Source: SZAS-79 sp038329645 (lineage in GTDB: Bacteria; Pseudomonadota; Gammaproteobacteria; Burkholderiales; SG8-39). Taken from it: DNA of 29,566 bases. The notes beneath the pieces were generated by a model. It saw nothing but the letters and a program-made list of their open reading frames with translations. It did not search any database and was not told where the DNA came from. Both the position numbers and the translations under genes were made by a program. Of the stretch, positions 6,445 to 14,704 are shown one piece after another. The stretch covers positions 1 to 29,566 of the forward strand of contig JBBQNG010000015.1 in assembly GCA_038329645.1 (NCBI GenBank), given 5' to 3'. Numbering within the stretch: the first letter of the stretch is position 1; every line of letters begins with the position of its first letter.

Positions 6445-7813
6445 GCAGGGCCTCCTCGAGCGCTCGCGCCGGCGCATCGTCCAGGCCGAGCACCGCATCG
6501 CGGATGCTTTTTGCGCGGGCTTGCGTGACGCAGTACGCAGCGTTCTGCATGAACTTGGCTTCGACTTCGGCATTCGTCAACGGCCGCTCGGCGCTGCCGC
6601 GGTTGATCGCCTCACGATGGCGCAGCTCGCGCCCGTCCTTGAGCCGCACCACGACCTCTCCCGAGTAGTGCCTCGGGAAACTCGAATCCGGATCGACGCG
6701 GTAGCCCACCTTGGCGGCGAGGGCGAGCGTGGCTTCGTCCTTGAGCGCCGATTCCTCGAGCTCCGCGAGGCCGAACTTGCCGGCGCGCAGGGTTGCGGCA
6801 ATCACGTACGGGACGCTGAACCTGGCATCGTAGTCGTTGGCCGGGCGGCGCTTGTTTTCCACCGGCTCGCAGACGGTCTTGATCACTTCGGCGGGCACCA
6901 GCGCGGTGATCGATTCGACCTGGGCGGCTTCGAGGCCTTTGCGCTTCAGTTCGATGGCCGCGTCGGCGAAGGCGTGCACGAAATGGCAGGCGGGGTAGGG
7001 CTTCACTGCCACGTTCATTGTTTCCCACACGCTCCCCAATGCCTGCGTGGCGCGGGAGTAGTCGCATTGGGCATCGAGCGCGCCGAGGTGCGACTTGTAC
7101 AATCCGAAGCGGCCCTCGTACGCCGCGCCGGGCGCAACGAACCCGTGCTTGGCCATCATCGCGGCGGTAATGCCGCTTACCCCCGCCCAGCCGGGATGGA
7201 AGCGCTTGGTCCACGAACCGTCCTCGAGAAATTCCAGGCTGCCCGAGGCGGCCGACAGCGCCACGCCCTGGGCATTCGCCAGTTGTGCGGCGTCGAGGTT
7301 GTGAAGCTTCCCCGCCGCGAGCGCGCTGGCGAAAGCCCCGATGACACCAGTGGGATGGAACCCGACCTGGTGGAATCCGCCTTTGGCGACCGAACCGAGC
7401 CGCGCGCCTGCCTCAACGCCAGCGAGGTAGGCCACCAGCAGCTCCCGGCCCGGCCGGTCGAGCTCGGCGGCCAGGCCCATCGCCGCGGGCAGCACGCCGA
7501 CGGTGAGGTGGACGATGCCTTCGCTGTGCGTGTCGTCGTAGTCCAGGCCGTGCATCAGGATGCCGTTGGCAAGCACCGCGTCGCGCAACGCAAGGCGCTG
7601 CGCGTGTCCGACGACCGCCCGCGGGCCGGACCCGCCAAGCTCCGTGATTGCCCGCAGCGTTACCGCGGCGAAATCGAAGCGCCGGGCGGCGAGGCCGCAG
7701 CCGATCGCGTCGAGGATGAGGTGCTTTGCTCGCACGCGCACCTCTGCCGGGATCGAGTCCCAGGAAAGCGACACCGTGAATCCGGCGAGTGCTTGGGAGA
7801 TTGTGTTGGCCAT
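6416..7813 (-). CDS. MmgE/PrpD-family protein
   Basis: Starting at the ATG at 7813, two bases beyond the Bug stop codon, the product has 465 residues, in the family range. Landmarks include LILDAIGCGLAARRF near the start, HGLDYDDTH, SGSLEFLEDGSWTKRFHPGW, KPYPACHFVHAFADA and the C-terminal DGRE and RGSAERPLT segments. MmgE/PrpD proteins include 2-methylcitrate dehydratase and cis-aconitate decarboxylase, and many members in Bug-linked operons are uncharacterised. A longer upstream open frame exists but overlaps the Bug gene and lacks family similarity. The order Bug, PrpD-like, CoA-transferase, GntR suggests uptake and processing of a branched or tricarboxylic acid, which is an inference. Confidence 0.9.
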   Translation of the reverse strand: MANTISQALAGFTVSLSWDSIPAEVRVRAKHLILDAIGCGLAARRFDFAAVTLRAITELGGSGPRAVVGHAQRLALRDAVLANGILMHGLDYDDTHSEGIVHLTVGVLPAAMGLAAELDRPGRELLVAYLAGVEAGARLGSVAKGGFHQVGFHPTGVIGAFASALAAGKLHNLDAAQLANAQGVALSAASGSLEFLEDGSWTKRFHPGWAGVSGITAAMMAKHGFVAPGAAYEGRFGLYKSHLGALDAQCDYSRATQALGSVWETMNVAVKPYPACHFVHAFADAAIELKRKGLEAAQVESITALVPAEVIKTVCEPVENKRRPANDYDARFSVPYVIAATLRAGKFGLAELEESALKDEATLALAAKVGYRVDPDSSFPRHYSGEVVVRLKDGRELRHREAINRGSAERPLTNAEVEAKFMQNAAYCVTQARAKSIRDAVLGLDDAPARALEEALHEEKSLGES

Positions 7814-7815
7814 CC

Positions 7816-8775
7816 CTAGTCTGCCTTCGCTCCCGATTCCTTGATGACCTTGCCCCACTTGGCGATCTCGGTGCGGATATAGGCGCCGAACTCGTCGGGA
7901 GTGTTGGCGGCCGGCTCGGCCCCGAGCGCCAGCAGCCGCTCGCGCACGTCGGGCAGCGCGATGATCGCGGCGGTCTCGTGAGCGAGCTTGTCGATGATCG
8001 GGCGCGGGACCCCGGCGGGCGCGACGAAGCCAATCCAGGCGACGCCGTCGAACCCCGGATAGCCCGATTCGGCCACCGTCGGCAGCTCGGGCATCGCGGC
8101 GGATCGGTTGACGCTGCCGACGCCGAGCGCGCGCAGCTTGCCGCTGCGCACGTGCGGCAGGATGCCCGGGCCGGTCTCGAACATGAGCGAGACCTGGCCC
8201 GCGATGAGGTCGGTGACCGCCGGCGGGCCGCCCTTGTAAGGCACATGCGTCATGTCGATGCCCGCGGCGAACTTGAACATCTCCATGACGAGGTGGTTGG
8301 TGACGCCGCTGCCGCCGGAGGCGTAGTTGAGCTTGCCCGGCTGCGACTTCGCCAGTGCTACGAGCTCCTTCACGTTGGCGGCCTTGACCGACGGGTGCAC
8401 GACGAGGAAGAGCGGCACCGTGGCCGCGAGCGATATTGGCTGCAGGTCGCGGACAGCATCGTACGGGAGCTTCGAATACAGGCCGGGATTGACAGACAGC
8501 GGGCCGCTCGAGTTCATCTGCAGCGTGTAGCCGTCGGGCGGCGCCTTGATGGTGAGCTCGGTGCCGATGATGCCCGCCGCGCCCGGCTTGTTGTCGACGA
8601 AAAACGACTGCCCGAGGCGCGACGACAACTTGTCGGCCACCAGGCGCGCGACGATGTCCGTGGCCTGTCCCGGGGGGAAGGCCACGATGACGCGCACCTG
8701 CTTGGCCGGGTATTGCTGCGCGCCGGCAGCTGCGACAAGGAAATACAGTGCCGCGAATGCAATTGCTCGAAACAT
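7816..8775 (-). CDS. Bug/TctC-family periplasmic solute-binding protein
   Basis: Starting at the ATG at 8775, with AGGAGG six bases upstream, the product has 319 residues. A signal peptide ends near AGAQQ, followed by YPAKQVRVIVAFPPGQATDI, VDNKPGAAGIIGTEL, LNYASGGSGVTNHLVMEMFK and MTHVPYKGGPPAVTDL. It should capture the substrate of the operon in the periplasm. The more distal ATG would place 34 extra residues before the signal peptide and is rejected. It is the first gene of the minus arm and is tightly coupled to the PrpD-like gene. No transporter membrane subunits accompany it. Confidence 0.93.
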   Translation of the reverse strand: MFRAIAFAALYFLVAAAGAQQYPAKQVRVIVAFPPGQATDIVARLVADKLSSRLGQSFFVDNKPGAAGIIGTELTIKAPPDGYTLQMNSSGPLSVNPGLYSKLPYDAVRDLQPISLAATVPLFLVVHPSVKAANVKELVALAKSQPGKLNYASGGSGVTNHLVMEMFKFAAGIDMTHVPYKGGPPAVTDLIAGQVSLMFETGPGILPHVRSGKLRALGVGSVNRSAAMPELPTVAESGYPGFDGVAWIGFVAPAGVPRPIIDKLAHETAAIIALPDVRERLLALGAEPAANTPDEFGAYIRTEIAKWGKVIKESGAKAD

Positions 8776-8857
8776 CGCTCCTCCTGCTGTTATCGCGCGG
8801 TTTGTAGATGCGCCCGCCGGCATTGTACAATTGTCTGGACAATTAAGGAGGGGCGCA
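8776..8857. promoter_or_regulatory. Divergent promoter of the catabolic island
   Basis: These 82 bases separate the Bug start (8775) from the MaoC start (8858) and hold promoters for both arms. The MaoC-proximal half contains two overlapping palindromes at 8822-8844, immediately before an AAGGAGGGG ribosome site. The region is the expected target of the GntR protein encoded at 4506-5222. Confidence 0.65.
8822..8844. promoter_or_regulatory. Two overlapping palindromes, candidate GntR operator
   Basis: ATTGTACAAT (8822-8831) is a perfect palindrome. AATTGTCTGGACAATT (8829-8844) is a perfect 7-base inverted repeat with a TG centre. The two share three bases. TTGTC-x2-GACAA-like sites are typical of GntR-family operators. 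The position just before the MaoC ribosome site suits repression of the plus arm and possibly of the minus arm too. Confidence 0.6.
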
Positions 8858-9376
8858 ATGGCTGGCGAATCCGTCAAGGTCGGGGAGAACCGCTATAGAG
8901 AGCGATTCGGCCGCTATTTCGAGGACTTCGAGGTGGGGGCCACGTACGAGCATCGCCCGGGCCGCACCATCTCGGAAACCGACAATACCTGGTTCGCGCT
9001 CCTCACCATGAATCAGCACCCGATCCATTTCGACGCCGAGTACGCCAAGCACTCCGAGTTCGGCAAGCCGCTGGTGGTGAGCACCCTCACGCTGTCGATC
9101 CTGGTGGGCATGAGCGTCTCGGACACCAGCCAGAAGGCGATCGCGAACCTGGGATGGGAGAAGATCACGCTTCCCAAGCCGGTATTCGCCGGCGACACGC
9201 TGTACGCCGAGTCAACCGTGCTCAACAAGCGCGAATCCAAGTCACGCCCCGACCAGGGCATCGTCACCATCAAGACCACCGGGCGCAACCAGCACAAGGA
9301 GGTCGTGTGCGAGTTCGAGCGCACGATGCTCGTCATGCGCCGCGGCAACACGCTGGAAGAAAAAGCCGGATATTGA
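8858..9376 (+). CDS. MaoC-family hot-dog hydratase/dehydratase
   Basis: The 172-residue product begins at the ATG at 8858 after AAGGAGGGG. It shows the MaoC hot-dog pattern: RFGRYFEDFEVGATYEHRPG with RTISETDNTWF, then MNQHPIHFDAEYAKHSEFG and KPLVVSTLTL. Known R-specific hydratases use a D-x-N-P-x-H motif; here the first position is Asn and His-Pro-Ile-His-Phe-Asp follows, as I recall for the MaoC subgroup near mesaconyl- and itaconyl-CoA hydratases (not checked). It would add water to an enoyl-CoA or remove it. It is the first gene of the plus arm, eight bases before the acyl-CoA dehydrogenase. Confidence 0.9.
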   Translation: MAGESVKVGENRYRERFGRYFEDFEVGATYEHRPGRTISETDNTWFALLTMNQHPIHFDAEYAKHSEFGKPLVVSTLTLSILVGMSVSDTSQKAIANLGWEKITLPKPVFAGDTLYAESTVLNKRESKSRPDQGIVTIKTTGRNQHKEVVCEFERTMLVMRRGNTLEEKAGY

Positions 9377-9384
9377 GGGAACCC

Positions 9385-10575
9385 ATGAACGCACACGCAG
9401 GTATGGATACGCGACCCAAGTATCACGTCGGCCCCGACTCCCCGGAAGCCAAGCAGATCCTCGAGGCCATCGACCGCTGGCTCGTGCGCGAAGTCGAGCC
9501 GCACGTGATGGCCTTCGAACGTGATGACATCTGGCCGGCGAAGATGGTCGAACAGATGCAGGAACTCGGCCTTTTCGGCGCCACCATCAGCCCGGAATAC
9601 GGCGGCCTGGGACTCTCGGCAGAGCTCTACGGCCGCATCGTTGCCAGGATCTCCGAGGTGTGGATGTCGCTCACCGGGATCTTCAACTCCCACCTCATGA
9701 TGGCGCTGCTCACCGAGCGCTACGGCAGCGAGGCGCTGAAGAAAAAGTACCTGCCCAGGTTCGCGACCGGCGAGATCCGCGGCGGCCTTGCGCTCACCGA
9801 GCCCAACGCAGGGACCGATCTCCAGGCGATCCGCACGCGCGCCGTGCGCTCGGGAGACTCGTACGTGCTTAACGGCACCAAAACCTGGATCTCCAACGGC
9901 ATCCAGGGCTCGTGCTTTGCGGTACTGGTCAAGACCGACCCGGAGGCCGAGCCGCGCCACAAGGGCATGTCGATGTTCCTGTGCGAGAAGGGGCCCGGGT
10001 TCACTGCCAGCAAGAAGCTCGAGAAGATCGGCTACAAGGGCATCGACTCGGCCGAGCTGGTGTTCGACGATTACAAAATCTCCGCCGCCAACCTGATCGG
10101 CGAGGAAGGCCGCGGCTTCCACCAGGCGGTCGGCGGGCTGGAGCTAGGGCGCATCAACGTCGCTTCGCGCGGAGTGGGCATCGCGGCGGCGGCACTGGCC
10201 GAAGCGGTCAAGTACTCGCAGCAGCGGCACACCTTCGGCAAACCGATCTGCGAGCATCAGGCGATCCAGCTCAAGATCGGCGAGATGGCCACGCGCGTGG
10301 AGGCGGCGCGCCTGCTGGTGAAGAACGCCGCGCAGATCTACGACCGAGGCGAGCGCTGCGACATGGAAGCCGGTATGGCCAAGTACTTCGCCACCGAAGC
10401 GGCGTTCGAAAATGCGCATGAGGCCATGCGCATCCACGGCGGCTACGGGTATTCGAAGGAATTCCCGGTGGAGCGCCTCTACCGCGACGCCCCGCTGCTC
10501 TGCATCGGCGAGGGCACCAACGAAATGCAGCGCATGATCATCGCGAAGCAGGTCATCGCGCGCAACAAGATCTAA
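9385..10575 (+). CDS. Acyl-CoA dehydrogenase
   Basis: The ATG at 9385 (GAGGGA ribosome site) gives 396 residues, typical for the family. Landmarks are LALTEPNAGTDLQAIRTRA in the flavin/substrate-binding region, TKTWISNG, the QRHTFGKPICEHQAIQLKI segment, IHGGYGYSKEFPVERLYRD and GEGTNEMQR. The Glu of EGTNE is at the usual catalytic-base position. The enzyme should oxidise an acyl-CoA to a 2-enoyl-CoA and pass electrons to ETF. Its neighbours are a MaoC hydratase upstream and a CoA-transferase 25 bases downstream, so activation, dehydrogenation and hydration are encoded together. Confidence 0.95.
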   Translation: MNAHAGMDTRPKYHVGPDSPEAKQILEAIDRWLVREVEPHVMAFERDDIWPAKMVEQMQELGLFGATISPEYGGLGLSAELYGRIVARISEVWMSLTGIFNSHLMMALLTERYGSEALKKKYLPRFATGEIRGGLALTEPNAGTDLQAIRTRAVRSGDSYVLNGTKTWISNGIQGSCFAVLVKTDPEAEPRHKGMSMFLCEKGPGFTASKKLEKIGYKGIDSAELVFDDYKISAANLIGEEGRGFHQAVGGLELGRINVASRGVGIAAAALAEAVKYSQQRHTFGKPICEHQAIQLKIGEMATRVEAARLLVKNAAQIYDRGERCDMEAGMAKYFATEAAFENAHEAMRIHGGYGYSKEFPVERLYRDAPLLCIGEGTNEMQRMIIAKQVIARNKI

Positions 10576-10600
10576 ATACCAACGAGCGTTTTGTGGCGCA

Positions 10601-11803
10601 ATGACCTCCGACCTTCTAGCCGGGCTGACCGTCCTCGATTTCACGCGAGTGCTGGCGGGGCCGTACTGTACCCGCCTGATGGCAGATCTCGGCGCGCGGG
10701 TCATCAAGGTGGAGCGTCCGGGTGACGGCGACGACACACGCGCTTTCTACCTGCAGCTCGAAGAAGGCCGCAAGGACCAGAGCACGTATTTCGTCCGCTT
10801 CAACGCGGGCAAGGAAAGCATTGCGATCGACCTGGGTCATCCGCAGGCCAAGGATGTCGTGCTCGATCTCGCGCGCAAGTCTGATGTGCTGATCGAGAAT
10901 TTCGTGCCGGGCGTGATGGCGCGGCATGGCCTCGACTACGCCGCCGTCGCCAGGGCGAAGCCTTCGATCGTGTACTGCTCCATCTCCGGCTACGGCCAGA
11001 CGGGGCCGCTGCGCGACCGGCCGGCTTTCGCTCACCTCATCAACGCGGCCTCCGGCGCGATGGATCTCGACCGGCAGGGCTCGCCCGATCCGCGAGTCGC
11101 TTATCTGCAATCGGCCGATTCGCTCGCCGGCGTGCATGCGTTCGGCCTCGTGCTTGCAGCGGTCATGCGCCAGCGCAGCACCGGGCAGGGGGCGTACCTC
11201 GATGTCTCGATGCTGCAATCGCTCTGGGGCGCGGAGGATATCGGCATCGCGGCGGCGCTCAACGGCGGCGAATTCACCAAGGCGCCGCGGCCCGGCATGA
11301 TCATCCATGCGATCAAGGGACGCCAGCTCGCGGTGCAGTTCATCGGCGGCGGCACGACGTGGGATCGCCTGCTCGCCGCAATGGGTCCCGACACGCCGGC
11401 GCGCGAGGAGCGCTTTTCCAGGCCGCAGGGGCGCCGCGATCACTGGGGCGAACTGCTCCCGATCATTTGCAAGTGGCTCGACACGTTCGAATCGATCGAA
11501 GCGGCGATGACCGCGCTGACCGTGGCGAAGGTGCCGCATGCGCCGGTCGCGGCGATCGAGGACGTACTGGCGCATCCGCACATGGCCGAGCGAGAAGCTT
11601 TCTCGACGATCCCGCATGCCGGCCGCGGCTCCGCGCGTGTGACCTCGTCGCCGTACCACGTCGATCGCGAGGCGGTGCACGCCAAAGGAGCCGCACCGTA
11701 CCGGGTAGGCGAAAACACGCGCGCGATCCTCGCATCGACACTCGGCTACCCGGCGGATAAAATCGAGGCGCTCATGAAAACCGGCGCGCTCGCCGCCCCA
11801 TAG
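10601..11803 (+). CDS. CaiB/BaiF family III CoA-transferase homolog lacking the usual Asp
   Basis: The 400-residue product is clearly of the CaiB/BaiF fold: LLAGLTVLDFTRVLAGPYCT at the start, MADLGARVIKVERPG, NAGKESIAIDL, DVLIENFVPGVM and ISGYGQTGP. At the nucleophile position, where the CoA-transferase at 5230-6444 has PGYDYLMQA, this protein has PAFAHLINAASG, so Ala144 replaces Asp. It may be the non-catalytic partner in a hetero-oligomer, or have a different activity. It lies after the acyl-CoA dehydrogenase in the same operon and 25 bases before a Bug gene. The start follows only a weak ribosome site. Confidence 0.88.
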   Translation: MTSDLLAGLTVLDFTRVLAGPYCTRLMADLGARVIKVERPGDGDDTRAFYLQLEEGRKDQSTYFVRFNAGKESIAIDLGHPQAKDVVLDLARKSDVLIENFVPGVMARHGLDYAAVARAKPSIVYCSISGYGQTGPLRDRPAFAHLINAASGAMDLDRQGSPDPRVAYLQSADSLAGVHAFGLVLAAVMRQRSTGQGAYLDVSMLQSLWGAEDIGIAAALNGGEFTKAPRPGMIIHAIKGRQLAVQFIGGGTTWDRLLAAMGPDTPAREERFSRPQGRRDHWGELLPIICKWLDTFESIEAAMTALTVAKVPHAPVAAIEDVLAHPHMAEREAFSTIPHAGRGSARVTSSPYHVDREAVHAKGAAPYRVGENTRAILASTLGYPADKIEALMKTGALAAP

Positions 11804-11828
11804 CCGTCGCGTATTACCGGAGAACAAC

Positions 11829-12806
11829 TTGAACCTGGGTCCTGTCGCACGCCGCTGGTTGATGCCGGCTCTCCTGGCTACGTTCTGCGGCGCAGCCGGC
11901 GCTCAGGGATTTCCTGCCAGGCCGATCCGCCTGCTGGTGCCCTATCCGCCGGGCGGCGGCACCGACATCATGGCGCGGCTGCTTGCCGAGCCGATGCGCG
12001 AAGACCTCGGCCAGCCGGTGCTGGTGGAGAACAAGCCGGGGGCGGGCGGCGCATTAGGTGCGGCGGAGGTCGCGCGCGGCGCGGCGGACGGGCACACCGT
12101 GCTCGTGACGGCTGCGGGCTTCGTCATCGGTCCTTCGGTCCTGAAGGAGCCCGGATACGATCCCGTCAAGGATTTCACCGGGGTCAGCCAGATCGCGATC
12201 GTGCCGCTGATCTTGCTGACGCGTCCCGAGAGCCCGCTAGGTTCGCTTGCCGACCTGCTGGCGCTCGCAAAACGCGATGGCGACAAGGTGAGCTTCGCCT
12301 CCTTCGGCAACGGCACGCCGCCGCACCTCGTCGGCGAGGCAATCAAGCAGCTCGGGGGCGTGAAGATGACGCACATCCCGTATAAAGGAGGCATGCAGGC
12401 GATGCCGGACATCCTTTCCGGGGCGGTGACAGTCGGCCTGCTCGACGCGGTTTCGATGGCGCCTTTCGTGAAGCAGGGGCGGCTCAAGGCCCTTGCGGTG
12501 ACCGGACCTAAGCGCCTGTCCGCGCTGCCGGACCTGCCGACGCTAGTGGAGGGCGGCATCAAGTTCGACGGCGTAGGCTGGCATGCGGCTTTCGTTCCCG
12601 CGGCTACACCGCCCGCGGTCGTTGCCCGCCTGAACCGCGCTTTCGTCAAGGCGGCGAGCCGCCCGGACATTCGCGAGCGCATCGTCTCCGGAGGATCGGT
12701 GCCGATCGAGCCGCCCTACAGCGCTGAGCAGTGGACCGCGAAGTACCGCAAGGAGGTGGCCGAGTGGGCCGTCATCGCGAAGGCTTCGGGCGCAAAGGCG
12801 GATTGA
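11829..12806 (+). CDS. Bug/TctC-family periplasmic solute-binding protein (TTG start)
   Basis: The 325-residue product starts at a TTG at 11829 with GGAG about seven bases upstream. A signal peptide ends near GAAGAQ. Family landmarks are FPARPIRLLVPYPPGGGTDI, LVENKPGAGGALGAAEVARG, FASFGNGTPPHLVGEAIKQL and MTHIPYKGGMQAMPDILSG. It follows the second CoA-transferase in the plus arm and is separated from the hydrolase by a single base. It should bind a carboxylic acid in the periplasm. As with the other three Bug proteins, no cognate membrane permease is nearby. Confidence 0.92.
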   Translation: MNLGPVARRWLMPALLATFCGAAGAQGFPARPIRLLVPYPPGGGTDIMARLLAEPMREDLGQPVLVENKPGAGGALGAAEVARGAADGHTVLVTAAGFVIGPSVLKEPGYDPVKDFTGVSQIAIVPLILLTRPESPLGSLADLLALAKRDGDKVSFASFGNGTPPHLVGEAIKQLGGVKMTHIPYKGGMQAMPDILSGAVTVGLLDAVSMAPFVKQGRLKALAVTGPKRLSALPDLPTLVEGGIKFDGVGWHAAFVPAATPPAVVARLNRAFVKAASRPDIRERIVSGGSVPIEPPYSAEQWTAKYRKEVAEWAVIAKASGAKAD

Positions 12807-12807
12807 A

Positions 12808-13710
12808 ATGGGCGCACCCGAAAAACGCTACAGCGTCAAGGTCACGAGCGATCTTGAGTACGGCATGGCGCGCGTCAACGTGAGCACCAAGCCGAAGGAT
12901 CGCCAGCTGCGGCTGGACCTGTATTCGCCGGACGCGGCGCCCGCAAGCGGCGGCCGGCCGGCGATCCTCATGGCTTTCGGCGGCGCTTTCCACCGTGGAA
13001 ACAAGGAAACCGACGAGTTCGACAACGACGGCCATCGCAATACGCCTGTGTCCGGGTATTGCCGCGAGTTCGCGCGGCGGGGGTATGTCTGCTTCTCGAT
13101 CGACTACCGGCTGGTGCAAGAGGACCCCGATCCGGGCAATACCCCGGTGATCAAGGAGAAGGCCAGCATCCCGATGTCGCGTGTCGACGTAGTGCGGAAA
13201 ATCCTCGGCCTTCCGCCTGCCACGGTCGAAATGCTCCAGGCTGGCATCGAGGCGGCGTGCGACGACATGGTGATGGCGTTTCGATTTGTCGAGGCCAACG
13301 CTTCGAAGTTCGGCGTGGACCCGAAGCGGATCGCGGTCGGAGGATTTTCGGCGGGGGCGCGCACGGCGCTGAATTGCGCATACGGCGCGAGGGTTCCCGC
13401 GGCCGCGGTGATCTCGCTCTCCGGCTTCATGGCCGGCGAGGACCTCGAACGTCATGTAGCAGGCGACGCCGGCCTGCCGCCCGCGTTCATGGTCACCGGT
13501 GAAAACGACCTGGACTACGTCGCGCGTCAAGCTGGTCCGATGGACCGACACTTCCCGTCCGCCGGCGTGGCGCACGAATCCTGGCAGGTACCGGGCGGGA
13601 CGCATTTCTATCCGGCGGGCAGCGTTGTCGTCGGCGCAGGCGGCAGGCGCTCCACCCTTGAAGAAGCAATGGCCGGGTTCATCTCACGCAATCTGGGATC
13701 GCCGGCATGA
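12808..13710 (+). CDS. Alpha/beta hydrolase (esterase/lipase-like)
   Basis: The 300-residue product has an oxyanion-type FGGAFHRGNKE segment near residue 57, YVCFSIDYRL, and the nucleophile elbow GGFSAGA with Ser181. The candidate acid and base are in GENDLDYV and GTHFYP near the C-terminus. There is no signal peptide, so it should act in the cytoplasm on an ester or similar bond. It sits between two Bug genes: its ATG is one base after the upstream stop, and its TGA lies against the next open frame. This points to a single transcript. It may release the acid that enters the CoA pathway, but the substrate is not known. Confidence 0.88.
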   Translation: MGAPEKRYSVKVTSDLEYGMARVNVSTKPKDRQLRLDLYSPDAAPASGGRPAILMAFGGAFHRGNKETDEFDNDGHRNTPVSGYCREFARRGYVCFSIDYRLVQEDPDPGNTPVIKEKASIPMSRVDVVRKILGLPPATVEMLQAGIEAACDDMVMAFRFVEANASKFGVDPKRIAVGGFSAGARTALNCAYGARVPAAAVISLSGFMAGEDLERHVAGDAGLPPAFMVTGENDLDYVARQAGPMDRHFPSAGVAHESWQVPGGTHFYPAGSVVVGAGGRRSTLEEAMAGFISRNLGSPA

Positions 13711-13751
13711 TTCTTCCGCCACCGCTTACGTCCGCCGCAAGGGGATATTCG

Positions 13752-14696
13752 ATGAAGTTACTTGGCACCTTCCTCGCCGTGTTGATTGCGGCCAGCGCGC
13801 AAGCGCAAAGTTTCCCCACGAAACCCGTGCGCATCGTCGTGCCCTACGCGCCCGGCGGCGGCACCGACATCATCAGCCGCACGATCGCGCAGAAGCTGTC
13901 CGAATCGTGGGGCCAGAACGTGTTTGTCGAGAACCGCGCCGGCGCCAATGGAATCTCCGGTACGGACGTGGTGCTCAAGTCGCCGCCCGACGGGCACAAC
14001 CTCGTGGTGGTGGTCGCCGCGCATGTGATCAACGCGAGCCTGCAGACGAAGATGCCGTACGACCCGGTGAATGATGTCGCGCCGGTCACGCTCATCGCGC
14101 ACTCGCCCTGGGTCATCGTGGTGATCCCGAGCCTGCCGACCACGCTGCGCGAGTTCGTTGCATACGCCAAGGCCTATCCCGGCAAGCTGCGCTTCGGCAG
14201 CTCCGAGCCGTCATCTAGACTTGCGGGCGAGCAGTTCAAGCAGCTCGCGGGCATAAATCTTGAACACATCCCCTACAAGGGCGGCTCGCAAATCATGACC
14301 GACATGCTGGGCGGCCAGATCGAGACCGGCTTCACGAGCACGCTCACGGTCCTGCAGCACTACAAGTCGGGCAAGCTGCGGGTTCTCGCGGTAGCCGGCA
14401 AGGCGCGCCACCCGTCGATGCCGGACGTGCCGAGCGCGGCCGAAGCGGGTTACCCCGAATACGAAACCTACGCGTGGTACGGCATGTATGCGCCCAAGGG
14501 CACGCCGAAAGAGATCGTGGGGCGCATCCAGCAGGAAATCGCGAAGGTGGTGCGCCAGCCGGACATGCGCGAACGGCTCGGCCAGTTCGGCGCCGAGCCG
14601 ATCGCAAGCACACCCGAGGCGTTTGCGGCGTTCACCAAGTCCGAGCACGACAAGTACGCGCGCCTCATCAAGGCGGCCGGCATCCAGCCGGAATAG
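13752..14696 (+). CDS. Bug/TctC-family periplasmic solute-binding protein
   Basis: The ATG at 13752 with AAGGGG about eight bases upstream gives 314 residues and a clean signal peptide (MKLLGTFLAVLIAASAQAQ). An ATG at 13707 overlaps the hydrolase stop codon but would put 15 residues before the signal peptide, so it is less likely. Landmarks are PTKPVRIVVPYAPGGGTDII, VENRAGANGISGTDVV, LAGEQFKQLAGINLEHIPYK and GGSQIMTDMLGGQIE. It is the last gene of the plus arm. The fourth Bug protein in 12 kb, it may bind a variant of the same substrate or a separate one. Confidence 0.93.
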   Translation: MKLLGTFLAVLIAASAQAQSFPTKPVRIVVPYAPGGGTDIISRTIAQKLSESWGQNVFVENRAGANGISGTDVVLKSPPDGHNLVVVVAAHVINASLQTKMPYDPVNDVAPVTLIAHSPWVIVVIPSLPTTLREFVAYAKAYPGKLRFGSSEPSSRLAGEQFKQLAGINLEHIPYKGGSQIMTDMLGGQIETGFTSTLTVLQHYKSGKLRVLAVAGKARHPSMPDVPSAAEAGYPEYETYAWYGMYAPKGTPKEIVGRIQQEIAKVVRQPDMRERLGQFGAEPIASTPEAFAAFTKSEHDKYARLIKAAGIQPE

Positions 14697-14704
14697 CCGC
14701 GCCG

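Noticed and set aside
6416..8842. A single 808-codon minus-strand frame as one fusion gene
   Set aside because: Its first part is an out-of-frame shadow of the Bug gene. The real PrpD-like gene starts at 7813, where family similarity begins two bases after the Bug stop.
2038..8898. Long plus-strand frames opposite the Bug, CoA-transferase and PrpD genes (for example 2038-3117, 5620-6528, 6353-7819, 7789-8898)
   Set aside because: They lie antisense to genes with full family motifs and have Arg/His/Gly/Asp-rich composition typical of antisense shadows at high GC.
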